DNA of 6,254 nucleotides from Firmicutes bacterium UBA1768 (lineage in GTDB: Bacteria > Bacillota > Clostridia > Peptostreptococcales > Anaerovoracaceae): assembly GCA_002315335.1 (NCBI GenBank), contig DCGW01000088.1, forward strand, positions 16,246 through 22,499, given 5' to 3'. Under the pieces are notes generated by a model. The model was given only the letters and a program-made list of their open reading frames with translations, ran no database searches and was not told the DNA's origin. The position numbers and the translations under genes are program-made. Below, piece after piece: positions 1 to 6,140 of this stretch (its first letter is position 1; each line of letters opens with the position of its first letter).

Positions 1-23
1 CTACCAAACTGCGCTACACCCCG
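1..23 (-). tRNA. tRNA-Pro, 5' portion only (runs off the window)
   Basis: Read on the minus strand from 23 to 1, the sequence gives a 7-base acceptor arm CGGGGTG, the linker TA, the D-stem GCGC, and a D-loop starting AGTTTGGTAG with the conserved GG. An acceptor beginning with C followed by GGGGTG and the TAGCGCAG sequence matches bacterial tRNA-Pro as I know it. The anticodon, T-arm and 3' end lie outside the window, so the isoacceptor cannot be read and the Pro identity rests on the 5' half alone. A strong promoter sits about 30 bases upstream, so the tRNA is probably transcribed independently of the protein operon, possibly as the first of several tRNAs. Confidence 0.82.
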
Positions 24-53
24 GTCACTTAGCCGCTCGCTGACGACTTCCTT

Positions 54-82
54 ATCTTACTATATAACAACACTAATGTCAA
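54..82 (-). promoter_or_regulatory. Sigma-A-type promoter for the tRNA
   Basis: On the minus strand, a perfect -35 box TTGACA (82-77) is followed by a 17-base spacer and a -10 box TAAGAT (59-54), which matches four of six positions of TATAAT including the key TA and the final T. The start point would fall near 47, giving an untranslated leader of roughly 24 bases before the mature tRNA end at 23. Just upstream of the -35 is a run of seven A (93-87 on the minus strand), placed like the proximal half of an UP element. This is typical of stable-RNA promoters. Confidence 0.85.
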
Positions 83-127
83 TAAGTTTTTTTGCAAATT
101 CCCAATAATTTTAAGGGTATAAGAGCG

Positions 128-158
128 AAGGTCAGGAGCCCGAATTCCGCCTGACCTT
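128..158 (-). terminator. Hairpin after the heptad-repeat gene, possible weak operon terminator
   Basis: A perfect 9-bp inverted repeat (AAGGTCAGG at 128-136, CCTGACCTT at 150-158) encloses a 13-base loop and begins 14 bases past the TAG stop of the last protein gene. Position and stem strength suit an intrinsic terminator separating the operon from the tRNA promoter. On the minus strand, however, the bases after the stem read CGCTCTTATACCC rather than a clean T-run, so termination may be partial, or the hairpin may instead protect the mRNA 3' end. The plus-strand reading also lacks an immediate T-run, and no plus-strand gene exists to use it. Confidence 0.5.
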
Positions 159-172
159 TGCCCCGATTTTAA

Positions 173-2056
173 CTACTTATAAAATCCGAAAAGCTTCAGT
201 AAACGCTTCCACCAGCTGAGTTTTTTCTTGCCGTCATCCTGCTGAACATCGTCATAAACAGGTTCAACTGCGTCGGTCTTCATTACAAACTGAACTGAGT
301 GAATATTTTCATTTTTCGCACTTACAAATGAAACCGGATTTTTCTGATCGCCGCCTATGCTTGCAAGAATTGCATTAATCTGATCCTGCGGATTTACGTT
401 TGAAGCCTCACTAGCAAGAGTACCGGTTCCCTTATTAAGCTGGGAAGTACCTTCGCAGAGGTCTATTACACCGTTATACAGATTTCTTGATCCAAGCGTC
501 AGGCTGCCGGTATTGTTCAGCAGCTCCTTACTTCCGGCAGCGAGCTGTGACACGCCGGAATTGAGGTCCTTAAAGCCCTTTGAGGCCTGTGACACCCCAT
601 CCGCATAGGCCGTAAGACCGTTGTCGAGCTCTGTATACTTAGCATTTAAGGTTCCGATTGCAGACTTGAGTGTTGCAAACTCGCCGGCAAAAGAACCAAG
701 CTGAGAAATACCGGTATTTATCTGAGCAAACTGAGAATTCAGACCTGAGGCCGCGTAACCCAGGTTGCTGAGCTGGCTCGAGACATTGCCTATTGCGCTT
801 GCCGAATTAGACAGCTGAGTATATGCACTTCTAAGGTTAGCAATCTGCTGGTTAATCTGAGCCCTTGTCCCCTCATCATAGCAAACAGACGCAGCCTGCT
901 GAAGCGCGCTTATGCTTGAGCTGAGTGCGTTCAGTCCCGCCTGTGCACTCGAAGAAACCGAGCCCACGCTGCCTGCAATGCTGCTGCACTTTGAGCTGAT
1001 TGAGTTAAGGGTTGATGAAATCGCCGCTGCATTTGACGACATCTTATTTACATCATTGGTATTAAAGGTTACTCTTGAAAGCTTATCATCAATCTGGCTC
1101 AGAGCCGACTTTACCTGCCCCGAACCGTTGACAAGCTCGGCCGACTTGCTATTGAGGGTTGCCACTCCGGTGTTTGCCTCAAGCATACCCTTTTGGAGCT
1201 GAACAACGCCATTGTCGAGAGTCTTCACACCCGTCCCAAACTGCTCGGTTGCATCGGAAAGGGTCTTACTTCCTGTTTTCAGCTGATTTGAGCCGTTGTA
1301 TAAAGCGGTAGAACCCGCATATAAAGCCTTTGTTGCCGCTATTAGCTGGCCAATCTGTCCATCAATTGCACTTGTATCAATATTTCCAAGAGCTATGTTA
1401 AGCCTGATACCATTGATTTCAACCGCATCCATACGGAAATTTTTAACCTTTGCATGAATGCTCGAATCAACACCGTTCCCTGGAAGAATAGTATATGTTA
1501 TCAGCTTATTTGTTCCTTCATTCGCAAGAGTTGCCCCCTCTGTCGCATATATGTCCTTGCAGCGCTTCGTATCGAGGCTGAACTCAGCCTGAAGCGCGTA
1601 GTTTTCATAGAAGCGTCCCTCAAACTTTTCGTTCTTTGTTATCGAAAACTTTATCTCAAGGTCACCGCTCTTTCCACCGATTTTATCCGGAGCATATTCC
1701 TTGCCATCAAGGAAGTACCTGATAGAAATATTCCAAGGAATTTCGGCATTTTTTAAAGTACCCTGATAATATACGGTCTGGGCATCCGACGAGAAGGTAA
1801 TTCTATCTCCATTCTGATGTATTTCATCCTCAGTAGTGAGCATTTTTACCTCGGAATAGTTACCGTAGTCGACAATATCTCCCCCATAAAAGATATTTAC
1901 AACATCTACAGAATTAACCTTGCCACTCGCATCGGTCATTACATAAACAACCTCTTCCTTAAGGCTTGCATCTGCCTCAGCAAGTGCAGTCAATGTGAAA
2001 ATTGCCGCAAGCAGCAGACAAAGTATAAGCACTCCTGCAGTTTTTATTCTTTTCAT
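173..2056 (-). CDS. Exported protein with xxxLxxG heptad repeats, partner of an MMPL transporter
   Basis: This 627-residue protein starts with a signal sequence: basic MKRIK, a hydrophobic core at about 7-25, and a plausible cleavage site after ALA at 26. Residues about 30-230 look like a beta-rich globular region. Residues 245-311 and 470-550 are long helical blocks with a strict 7-residue period (L at one position, G three later), flanking a Ser/Ala-rich helical middle at about 335-465. The tail ends in a charged stretch and a Trp-rich amphipathic segment (WWKRLLKLFGFYK) rather than a clear membrane span. The repeat type matches the family described as xxxLxxG heptad repeats, also found in YhgE/Pip phage-infection proteins, but the multi-span C-terminal domain of YhgE/Pip is absent. 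The start is set by AGGAGG seven bases upstream. It lies 21 bases after the MMPL gene and is almost surely co-transcribed with it. The role, perhaps a surface or periplasm-like-space scaffold for the transporter, is inferred; the exact function is unknown. Confidence 0.85.
   Translation of the reverse strand: MKRIKTAGVLILCLLLAAIFTLTALAEADASLKEEVVYVMTDASGKVNSVDVVNIFYGGDIVDYGNYSEVKMLTTEDEIHQNGDRITFSSDAQTVYYQGTLKNAEIPWNISIRYFLDGKEYAPDKIGGKSGDLEIKFSITKNEKFEGRFYENYALQAEFSLDTKRCKDIYATEGATLANEGTNKLITYTILPGNGVDSSIHAKVKNFRMDAVEINGIRLNIALGNIDTSAIDGQIGQLIAATKALYAGSTALYNGSNQLKTGSKTLSDATEQFGTGVKTLDNGVVQLQKGMLEANTGVATLNSKSAELVNGSGQVKSALSQIDDKLSRVTFNTNDVNKMSSNAAAISSTLNSISSKCSSIAGSVGSVSSSAQAGLNALSSSISALQQAASVCYDEGTRAQINQQIANLRSAYTQLSNSASAIGNVSSQLSNLGYAASGLNSQFAQINTGISQLGSFAGEFATLKSAIGTLNAKYTELDNGLTAYADGVSQASKGFKDLNSGVSQLAAGSKELLNNTGSLTLGSRNLYNGVIDLCEGTSQLNKGTGTLASEASNVNPQDQINAILASIGGDQKNPVSFVSAKNENIHSVQFVMKTDAVEPVYDDVQQDDGKKKLSWWKRLLKLFGFYK
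407..649 (-). repeat. Second LxxG heptad-repeat block (residues 470-550)
   Basis: About twelve consecutive 7-residue units within the exported protein carry Leu (or Tyr/Ala) at the first position and Gly (or Lys/Asn/Glu) three residues later, for example L498/G501, L505/G508, L526/G529, L533/G536 and L540/G543. The spacing stays exactly seven throughout. It is out of phase with the first block by one residue (232 residues separate L245 and L477). Confidence 0.8.
1124..1324 (-). repeat. First LxxG heptad-repeat block (residues 245-311)
   Basis: Ten 7-residue units keep Leu at 245, 252, 259, 266, 280, 287, 301 and 308 (Phe at 273, Ala at 294). Gly follows three residues later at 248, 255, 262, 276, 283, 290, 297 and 311. 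The pattern predicts a long regular helix or coiled-coil rod with a Gly-lined face. Confidence 0.8.
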
Positions 2057-2077
2057 CAGTTTTACCTCCTTCCCACA

Positions 2078-4246
2078 TTACGCCTTATCATGGCTGTTCC
2101 ATTGGTCCTGATTTTCCTCAATGGATGCATCACCATATATATGTTCAAGAGTCATTTCCACAATTTCCCCTCCAGCCGCTATGCCAGTCTTTTCGTTGAG
2201 GAATTTACAATTTTTGGAAAATCTTTGTATTGGGCCATCCAGGACATACAGTAAGGACGGCAGCACAAGAAATACTATTATTAACGAACAAATCGTACCT
2301 CTTCCCAGCATTATACCCATCTGAGCTATCATGCCATGGGTGGCAAATATTCCCATCAGGAAGCCCATAACCGTGAGCACACTGCCTGATGTGATAATTG
2401 ACACAAAGGTGTTCTTTGTCGTTGCAATTACCGCATCTCTCCTGCTCATTCGCTGCCTGAATTCCTTATACCTGTCGGTATAAAGGATTGCGTAGTCAAC
2501 CGTCGCCCCAAGCTGAATTGACGATATCATCAGGTATGCTATATAGAAGACGTTGCTTCCGCCGAAATACGGAATTGCCATATTTACCCAAATAGCTGTT
2601 TCTATTCCCAGTACCAGTACGAACGGCAGTATTAGCGACTGCATTGCAAAGAACAGTACAATCAAAATCGACAGTGCCGCTATCAGGTTTACCTTGAGCA
2701 GGTCCGAGGTTACGCTATCCTTCAGATCCAGGGTTGAAACCCCTTCTCCCGCAAGGAGCCACGTTCCCGGATAGTATTTCTCTGCAATTCCCCTTATTTC
2801 TTCAACAAGCGTGAAGGTGTCTTCGCCTTCCGCCTCGGCATCAACAGTAATAATCATTCGTGTATAGTTTTCCGAATTCAGCTGCGAAAGGGTTCCTGCA
2901 TCAAGATATGTGGTAGGAATAGTTGCCCCAACAGTATCAACATACGAAACTATGTTCAGAACCTCCGGAACAGACTTCAGCTCATCCGAAAGCTCCTGTT
3001 GCTTTGCCGTGCTGCTCTTATCTACCATCAGCACATAGGTGTCGTTCATGTCGAAGGTTTCTTCTATCAATGCCGTGTCGTCTCCCAGCTCCGTTCCTTC
3101 CGCATAAATATGCGAAGCCCCGAAATAGAAGTCGTTGGCATTTGAAGCAAGGAAGCACGGGATAATGAGCATTGCAAATATTATCAGCGCCGGAACAGTA
3201 ATCTTCAGAGCGAATTCTCCCACCTTTGCAAACGAAGGCATGAGAGGTCTGTGCCTTGTCTTATCTATCAGCCTGTAGCAAACGAGAACAAGCGCCGGAA
3301 GGAAGAGAAAGGCTGTAATAAGACTTAACGCCACTCCCTTTGCAAGCGCCATACCAAGGTCCGGCCCGATTTTGAACTTCATAAAGCAAAGGGCAATAAA
3401 GCCTATAACCGTTGTAATTCCGCTCGACAGAACCGATGTTACAGATGAACAAAGAGCCTCAAGCATAGCATCCTTTACATTGTCCGTTTTCTTTCGGTAC
3501 TCTTCAAACCTGTGCAATATGAATACCGAATAGTCAAGCGAAACCGCAAGCTGCAGTACAGAGCCGGCAGCGTTTGTGATGAAGGAAATATCGCCGAAAA
3601 TAAGGTTTGTACCAGCGTTCATTCCTATAGCAACACCGAGTCCAATCATAATTATCATCGGTTCTACCAGGGTAGTCATAGTCAGCATCAGCATGACCAC
3701 CGCAAACAGCATTCCGACAACCGCAATTACCGGAATTTCTTCCTGCGTGCCCACGGTAGCCGCCGCAGTGGCCGCTCCCGCACCGGCAATATGACCCTTT
3801 TCACCCACAATATCCTTTATTTCTTCTGTTGCCGAAACCAGCATCAGGTCATTTACTGTCAGAGTGAAAAGTGCAGACTCGTCGCAATAGTAAGCGTCTC
3901 TTATCGAAGCATCAATAAAATCAAGCGGCTGCGCAATATCGACCATATCATCGAGCCAGGTCACCTGCTCAACACCGGGCACAAGCTCCAGGGTGTCCTT
4001 GAGCGTCAAGGCTTCAGCCACCGAAATATCTTCCACCATCACATTCATATTTGGAATGCCGCCATCATACTCTTCCTCGAGTACCTTGAGTGCCACCGAA
4101 GACTTGCTGTCCGTCGATAGATAATCGTAAATATTGTAGTCAACACCTACAAACTGCCACATAACAAGGCAAACAACGAGGATAATTCCAAAGGCGACAA
4201 CTGTTTTCTTTGGGTTGTTTACAACCACAGTAAAAAGCTTACGCAT
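2078..4246 (-). CDS. MMPL-family (RND superfamily) membrane transporter
   Basis: This 722-residue integral membrane protein has the duplicated RND layout. One membrane segment at about 14-34 is followed by an extracytoplasmic domain (about 35-168), then five segments (about 171-325). A second half repeats this with a segment at about 345-367, an external domain (about 368-515) and five segments (about 518-669). Each half has the MMPL Asp-Tyr pair in its fourth segment: SLDYSVFILHRFEEYR with D238-Y239, and TVDYAILYTDRYKEF with D584-Y585. In MmpL3 the equivalent Asp-Tyr pairs form the proton relay, so proton-driven export of a lipid or hydrophobic compound is the likely activity; the substrate cannot be told. 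The length is at the small end of the family but complete, with a cytoplasmic tail of about 50 residues. GGGAG lies seven bases before the ATG. It follows trmD by 19 bases and precedes the heptad-repeat protein by 21, suggesting one transcript. No TetR-type regulator is seen nearby. Confidence 0.93.
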   Translation of the reverse strand: MRKLFTVVVNNPKKTVVAFGIILVVCLVMWQFVGVDYNIYDYLSTDSKSSVALKVLEEEYDGGIPNMNVMVEDISVAEALTLKDTLELVPGVEQVTWLDDMVDIAQPLDFIDASIRDAYYCDESALFTLTVNDLMLVSATEEIKDIVGEKGHIAGAGAATAAATVGTQEEIPVIAVVGMLFAVVMLMLTMTTLVEPMIIMIGLGVAIGMNAGTNLIFGDISFITNAAGSVLQLAVSLDYSVFILHRFEEYRKKTDNVKDAMLEALCSSVTSVLSSGITTVIGFIALCFMKFKIGPDLGMALAKGVALSLITAFLFLPALVLVCYRLIDKTRHRPLMPSFAKVGEFALKITVPALIIFAMLIIPCFLASNANDFYFGASHIYAEGTELGDDTALIEETFDMNDTYVLMVDKSSTAKQQELSDELKSVPEVLNIVSYVDTVGATIPTTYLDAGTLSQLNSENYTRMIITVDAEAEGEDTFTLVEEIRGIAEKYYPGTWLLAGEGVSTLDLKDSVTSDLLKVNLIAALSILIVLFFAMQSLILPFVLVLGIETAIWVNMAIPYFGGSNVFYIAYLMISSIQLGATVDYAILYTDRYKEFRQRMSRRDAVIATTKNTFVSIITSGSVLTVMGFLMGIFATHGMIAQMGIMLGRGTICSLIIVFLVLPSLLYVLDGPIQRFSKNCKFLNEKTGIAAGGEIVEMTLEHIYGDASIEENQDQWNSHDKA

Positions 4247-4265
4247 TAGTCATCTCCCGTATAGC

Positions 4266-5015
4266 TTATTCATTAATACAGCTATTTAGCTTTTCCAATA
4301 CCTTCTTTTCTTTTTTGTTGAAGGAAGGCGCCTTTTCACGAAGGTATTTTTCATATAAGTCCGGCCTTCTCTCTTTGGTCAATCTGAGTGACTCCTCAAG
4401 CTGGTAGAGGTGAATATTTTCGTGGTGACCCGAAAGCAAAACCTCCGGAACCGCCATTTCACGCCACTCTCGCGGCTTGGTATACTGCGGATATTCCAAC
4501 AGGCCGCTGCAGATGGACTCCTCGTGGTGAGCCTCGCTGTTTCCGAGAACCCCGGGTACAAATCGTGCCACTGAGTCAATCACAACCATAGCCGGGAGCT
4601 CTCCCCCAGTGAGTATGTAGTCGCCGATGGAAATTTCTTCCATTTCCCAGTAATCTATTACTCTCTGGTCAACTCCTTCATAATGCCCACACAGTATAAC
4701 AAAATCGTCTCCGTTTGCAAGCTCCAGAACCTTTTCGTGAGTGAGTATTCTGCCCCTTGGAGACATATATATTATTTTTTTACCCTTTGCTCCAACCTGC
4801 TCAAGACAGGCAGAAATCGGTTCAGCGTACATTACCATGCCCGCTCCTCCTCCAAAGGGATAGTCATCGGTTTTATTATGTTTGTCGGTTGTATAATCCC
4901 TGATATTATGCACCTTTACATCAATTATTCCGGCGTCATTTGCTCTTCCCAGTATGCTTGTATCGACAACAGGTGTGAACATTTCCGGAAATACCGTCAG
5001 TACATCAATCTGCAT
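4266..5015 (-). CDS. trmD: tRNA (guanine-N1)-methyltransferase, m1G37
   Basis: TrmD uses S-adenosylmethionine to methylate G37, next to the anticodon, in tRNAs for Leu, Pro and Arg, preventing +1 frameshifting; it acts in the cytosol as a SPOUT (trefoil-knot) dimer. The 249-residue length is normal. Visible family motifs are the N-terminal IDVLTVFPEMF, FGGGAGMVM (54-62), MSPRG (84-88), LCGHYEGVDQRV (108-119), ISIGDYILTGGE (128-139), RFVPGVLG (151-158, with R151 at the position of E. coli Arg154) and GLLEYPQYTKPREW (171-184). At the position of the catalytic Asp169 this protein has Glu166 (in HEESICSG), a conservative change that I believe occurs in other clostridial enzymes. The ATG overlaps the rimM TAA by one base (TAATG) with no well-placed strong ribosome site, so translation is probably coupled to rimM. 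rplS, the usual next gene, is absent here. Confidence 0.97.
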   Translation of the reverse strand: MQIDVLTVFPEMFTPVVDTSILGRANDAGIIDVKVHNIRDYTTDKHNKTDDYPFGGGAGMVMYAEPISACLEQVGAKGKKIIYMSPRGRILTHEKVLELANGDDFVILCGHYEGVDQRVIDYWEMEEISIGDYILTGGELPAMVVIDSVARFVPGVLGNSEAHHEESICSGLLEYPQYTKPREWREMAVPEVLLSGHHENIHLYQLEESLRLTKERRPDLYEKYLREKAPSFNKKEKKVLEKLNSCINE

Positions 5016-5512
5016 TAGTCCATCATCCCTTCAAGAACCTTAATAGTGATTACCCCGTTTTCCATATCTATATTCTTTATAAACTCCGCAACTGCGGGCA
5101 CAAGAAACAGTCCTCCCTCAGTTTTTTCTACCTCGTAAACATCCTGAGCAGGACCTTGAATTATATCCTTTAGCTTTCCGAGCTCAGCGCCTTCTTCCGA
5201 AACCACCTTGAGACCGCAAAGGTCTGCGATAAAGAACTCATCTTCGTCAAGCGCCCTCGCATGAGCCCTGTCAATATACAGGTACTTTCCCTTTAGTGCT
5301 TCGGCTGCATTTCGGTCTGATACAGCTTCAAACTTTATTATTGCAAGCTCCCCCTGATATCTGACCTTCTCGATTTTTCTTACTTCATCTTCAATAAAGA
5401 GTGTTTCAAGCTCCTCGAAACGCTCCTTGTAGTCACAGTACGGATAAACCTTTGTTTCCCCCTTAAGGCCTACCGCATTTACTATCTGTCCAAGCTTAAA
5501 TCTTTCTAACAT
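5015..5512 (-). CDS. rimM: Ribosome maturation factor RimM
   Basis: RimM binds ribosomal protein uS19 and helps assemble the 30S head, acting as an rRNA-processing and maturation factor in the cytosol. The 165 residues show the usual two domains. The N-terminal RimM barrel contains GQIVNAVGLKGETKVYP (8-24) and NAAEALKGKYLYI (68-80). A PRC-barrel follows from about 91, with DEFFIADLCGLKVV (91-104), the LGKLKDIIQGPAQDVYEV stretch (111-128; most relatives have GANDVY) and LVPAVAEFIKNIDMENGVI (137-155). The start is the only one that fits the family N-terminus; its ribosome site is modest (AAAGGGAAG directly before the ATG). An intrinsic terminator lies just upstream, so expression depends on read-through from khpA or on a promoter I could not identify. 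The stop overlaps the trmD start. Confidence 0.96.
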   Translation of the reverse strand: MLERFKLGQIVNAVGLKGETKVYPYCDYKERFEELETLFIEDEVRKIEKVRYQGELAIIKFEAVSDRNAAEALKGKYLYIDRAHARALDEDEFFIADLCGLKVVSEEGAELGKLKDIIQGPAQDVYEVEKTEGGLFLVPAVAEFIKNIDMENGVITIKVLEGMMD

Positions 5513-5530
5513 CTTCCCTTTTCCGTAAAC

Positions 5531-5552
5531 AAAAAAGGGGCACGCGGCCCCT
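5531..5552 (-). terminator. Intrinsic terminator between khpA and rimM
   Basis: On the minus strand the stem AGGGGC (5552-5547) pairs with GCCCCT (5541-5536) around the five-base loop CGCGT and runs into TTTTTT then GTTT. A GC-rich six-bp stem with an immediate T6 run is a textbook Rho-independent terminator. It sits 19 bases before the rimM start codon and 35 bases past the khpA stop. With no obvious promoter between it and rimM, it should reduce expression of rimM, trmD and the two envelope genes relative to rpsP and khpA. Confidence 0.85.
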
Positions 5553-5579
5553 CTCTTAAGAACCGCTGAGTGTTCAGCG
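5544..5579 (-). promoter_or_regulatory. Candidate attenuator: alternative hairpins upstream of the rimM terminator
   Basis: Two further pairings are visible in the minus-strand RNA. Hairpin 1 is CGCUGA (5579-5574) with UCAGCG (5569-5564), a perfect 6-bp stem with a 4-base loop. A second option is GCGGUUCUU (5566-5558) with AGGGGCCGC (5552-5544), nine pairs of which three are G-U, around the loop AAGAG. This second stem shares bases with hairpin 1 and also with the 5' arm of the terminator, so it would act as an antiterminator, with hairpin 1 acting as the anti-antiterminator. A ribosome finishing khpA at 5588-5590 would reach into the first arm. The pairings are seen in the sequence; the regulatory role is inferred. 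Confidence 0.45.
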
Positions 5580-5587
5580 TTTCTGCT

Positions 5588-5818
5588 TTACTGTGCAATT
5601 TCTACAACAACTTTTTTGTTCATTTTTGTAGCTGCCGCCTTAACAACAACTCTAATTGCCTTTGCAATTCTTCCCTGTTTTCCAATAACCTTACCCATAT
5701 CATCCGCTGCAACCTTCAGTTCTATTACAACTGTCTGGTCGTTTTCGGTCTGAGTAACCTGAACTTCTTCCGGATGGTCAACCAGGTTTTTAGCGATAGC
5801 TTCAACTAATTCAACCAT
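5588..5818 (-). CDS. khpA: KH-domain RNA-binding protein KhpA
   Basis: A small cytosolic RNA-binding protein of the KhpA (YlqC) family, which in Firmicutes often works with KhpB/Jag and binds many RNAs, affecting cell size and division in pneumococcus. The 76 residues form a single KH domain: an N-terminal helix (MVELVEAIAKNLVDHPEEV), a beta strand at about 29-36, and the nucleic-acid-binding loop MGKVIGKQGRIAKAIR with the GxxG core GKQG at 46-49. The ATG at 5818 is preferred over an in-frame TTG at 5824: AGGAGA (5831-5826) is seven bases from the ATG but only one base from the TTG. It starts 21 bases after the rpsP stop and is the usual neighbour between rpsP and rimM. An intrinsic terminator follows it. 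Confidence 0.95.
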   Translation of the reverse strand: MVELVEAIAKNLVDHPEEVQVTQTENDQTVVIELKVAADDMGKVIGKQGRIAKAIRVVVKAAATKMNKKVVVEIAQ

Positions 5819-5825
5819 TTCCAAT

Positions 5826-5831
5826 TCTCCT
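5826..5831 (-). promoter_or_regulatory. Ribosome binding site deciding the khpA start
   Basis: AGGAGA on the minus strand lies seven bases before the ATG at 5818. A TTG two codons further upstream would leave only one base between site and start, so it is not a workable initiation codon. The shorter protein, beginning MVELVEAIA, also matches the usual family start. Confidence 0.8.
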
Positions 5832-5839
5832 GTTTCAAA

Positions 5840-6088
5840 TTACTCTTCGTATGCGCCTGCCTTCTTGAGAAGAACCTTTGCTGTGTCTGTTGGCTGTGCG
5901 CCTGTTGCGAGCCACTTCTTTGCCTTTTCGATGTCGATCTTGATTTCTTCAGGATCTGAGATTGGGTTGAAATAACCGATTTCTTCAATGCATCTGCCAT
6001 CTCTTGGTGATCTTGAATCAGCTACTACAACTCTATAAAAAGGTTTTTTCTTTGCGCCCATTCTTCTTAATCTGATTTTAACTGCCAT
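5840..6088 (-). CDS. rpsP: 30S ribosomal protein bS16
   Basis: bS16 is a structural protein of the small ribosomal subunit that binds 16S rRNA early in assembly. The 82-residue length is typical. The signature N-terminus [19 protein letters not shown] is followed by [19 protein letters not shown] and YFNP (39-42), and later by [20 protein letters not shown], all strongly conserved in the family. A perfect GGAGGT six bases before the ATG suggests a high translation rate. It follows the ffh-like gene by 51 AT-rich bases in which I see no terminator and no convincing promoter, and precedes khpA by 21 bases, as in many Firmicutes. Confidence 0.98.
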   Translation of the reverse strand: MAVKIRLRRMGAKKKPFYRVVVADSRSPRDGRCIEEIGYFNPISDPEEIKIDIEKAKKWLATGAQPTDTAKVLLKKAGAYEE

Positions 6089-6140
6089 TTTGTTACCTCC
6101 ATTATTTTAATAATTAATTAGATTCGTTTTTTTATCCCAA

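Noticed and set aside
128..158. Hairpin considered as a repeat element or a bidirectional terminator
   Set aside because: It is a single inverted repeat with no second copy seen in the window, and neither strand has a proper T-run; it is kept only as a weak terminator for the minus-strand operon.
173..2056. Classification as a full YhgE/Pip phage-infection protein
   Set aside because: Only the heptad-repeat portion resembles that family; the C-terminal multi-span membrane domain is missing, so the specific name is not supported.
1817..2254. Plus-strand open frame of 145 codons spanning the junction of the two envelope genes
   Set aside because: It is antisense to the end of the MMPL gene and the start of the heptad-repeat gene, which both have good start signals and domain evidence; nothing supports expression.
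3512..4120. Long plus-strand open frame (202 codons) rich in His, Arg and Ser
   Set aside because: It lies entirely antisense to the well-supported MMPL gene, has no ribosome site or recognisable domain, and its composition is that of a reverse-frame shadow.
5570..5809. Plus-strand Asn/Phe/Cys-rich open frame opposite khpA
   Set aside because: It is a low-complexity translation of the antisense strand of a conserved KH-domain gene, with no start signal.
5819..5824. TTG start two codons upstream for khpA
   Set aside because: The ribosome site would be only one base from the TTG, whereas it is seven bases from the ATG at 5818, which also fits the family N-terminus.
6089..6140. AT-rich gap before rpsP considered as a promoter or r-protein autoregulatory leader
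   Set aside because: No -35/-10 pair with acceptable spacing and no strong structure were found; the gap is short and fits read-through from the upstream gene.
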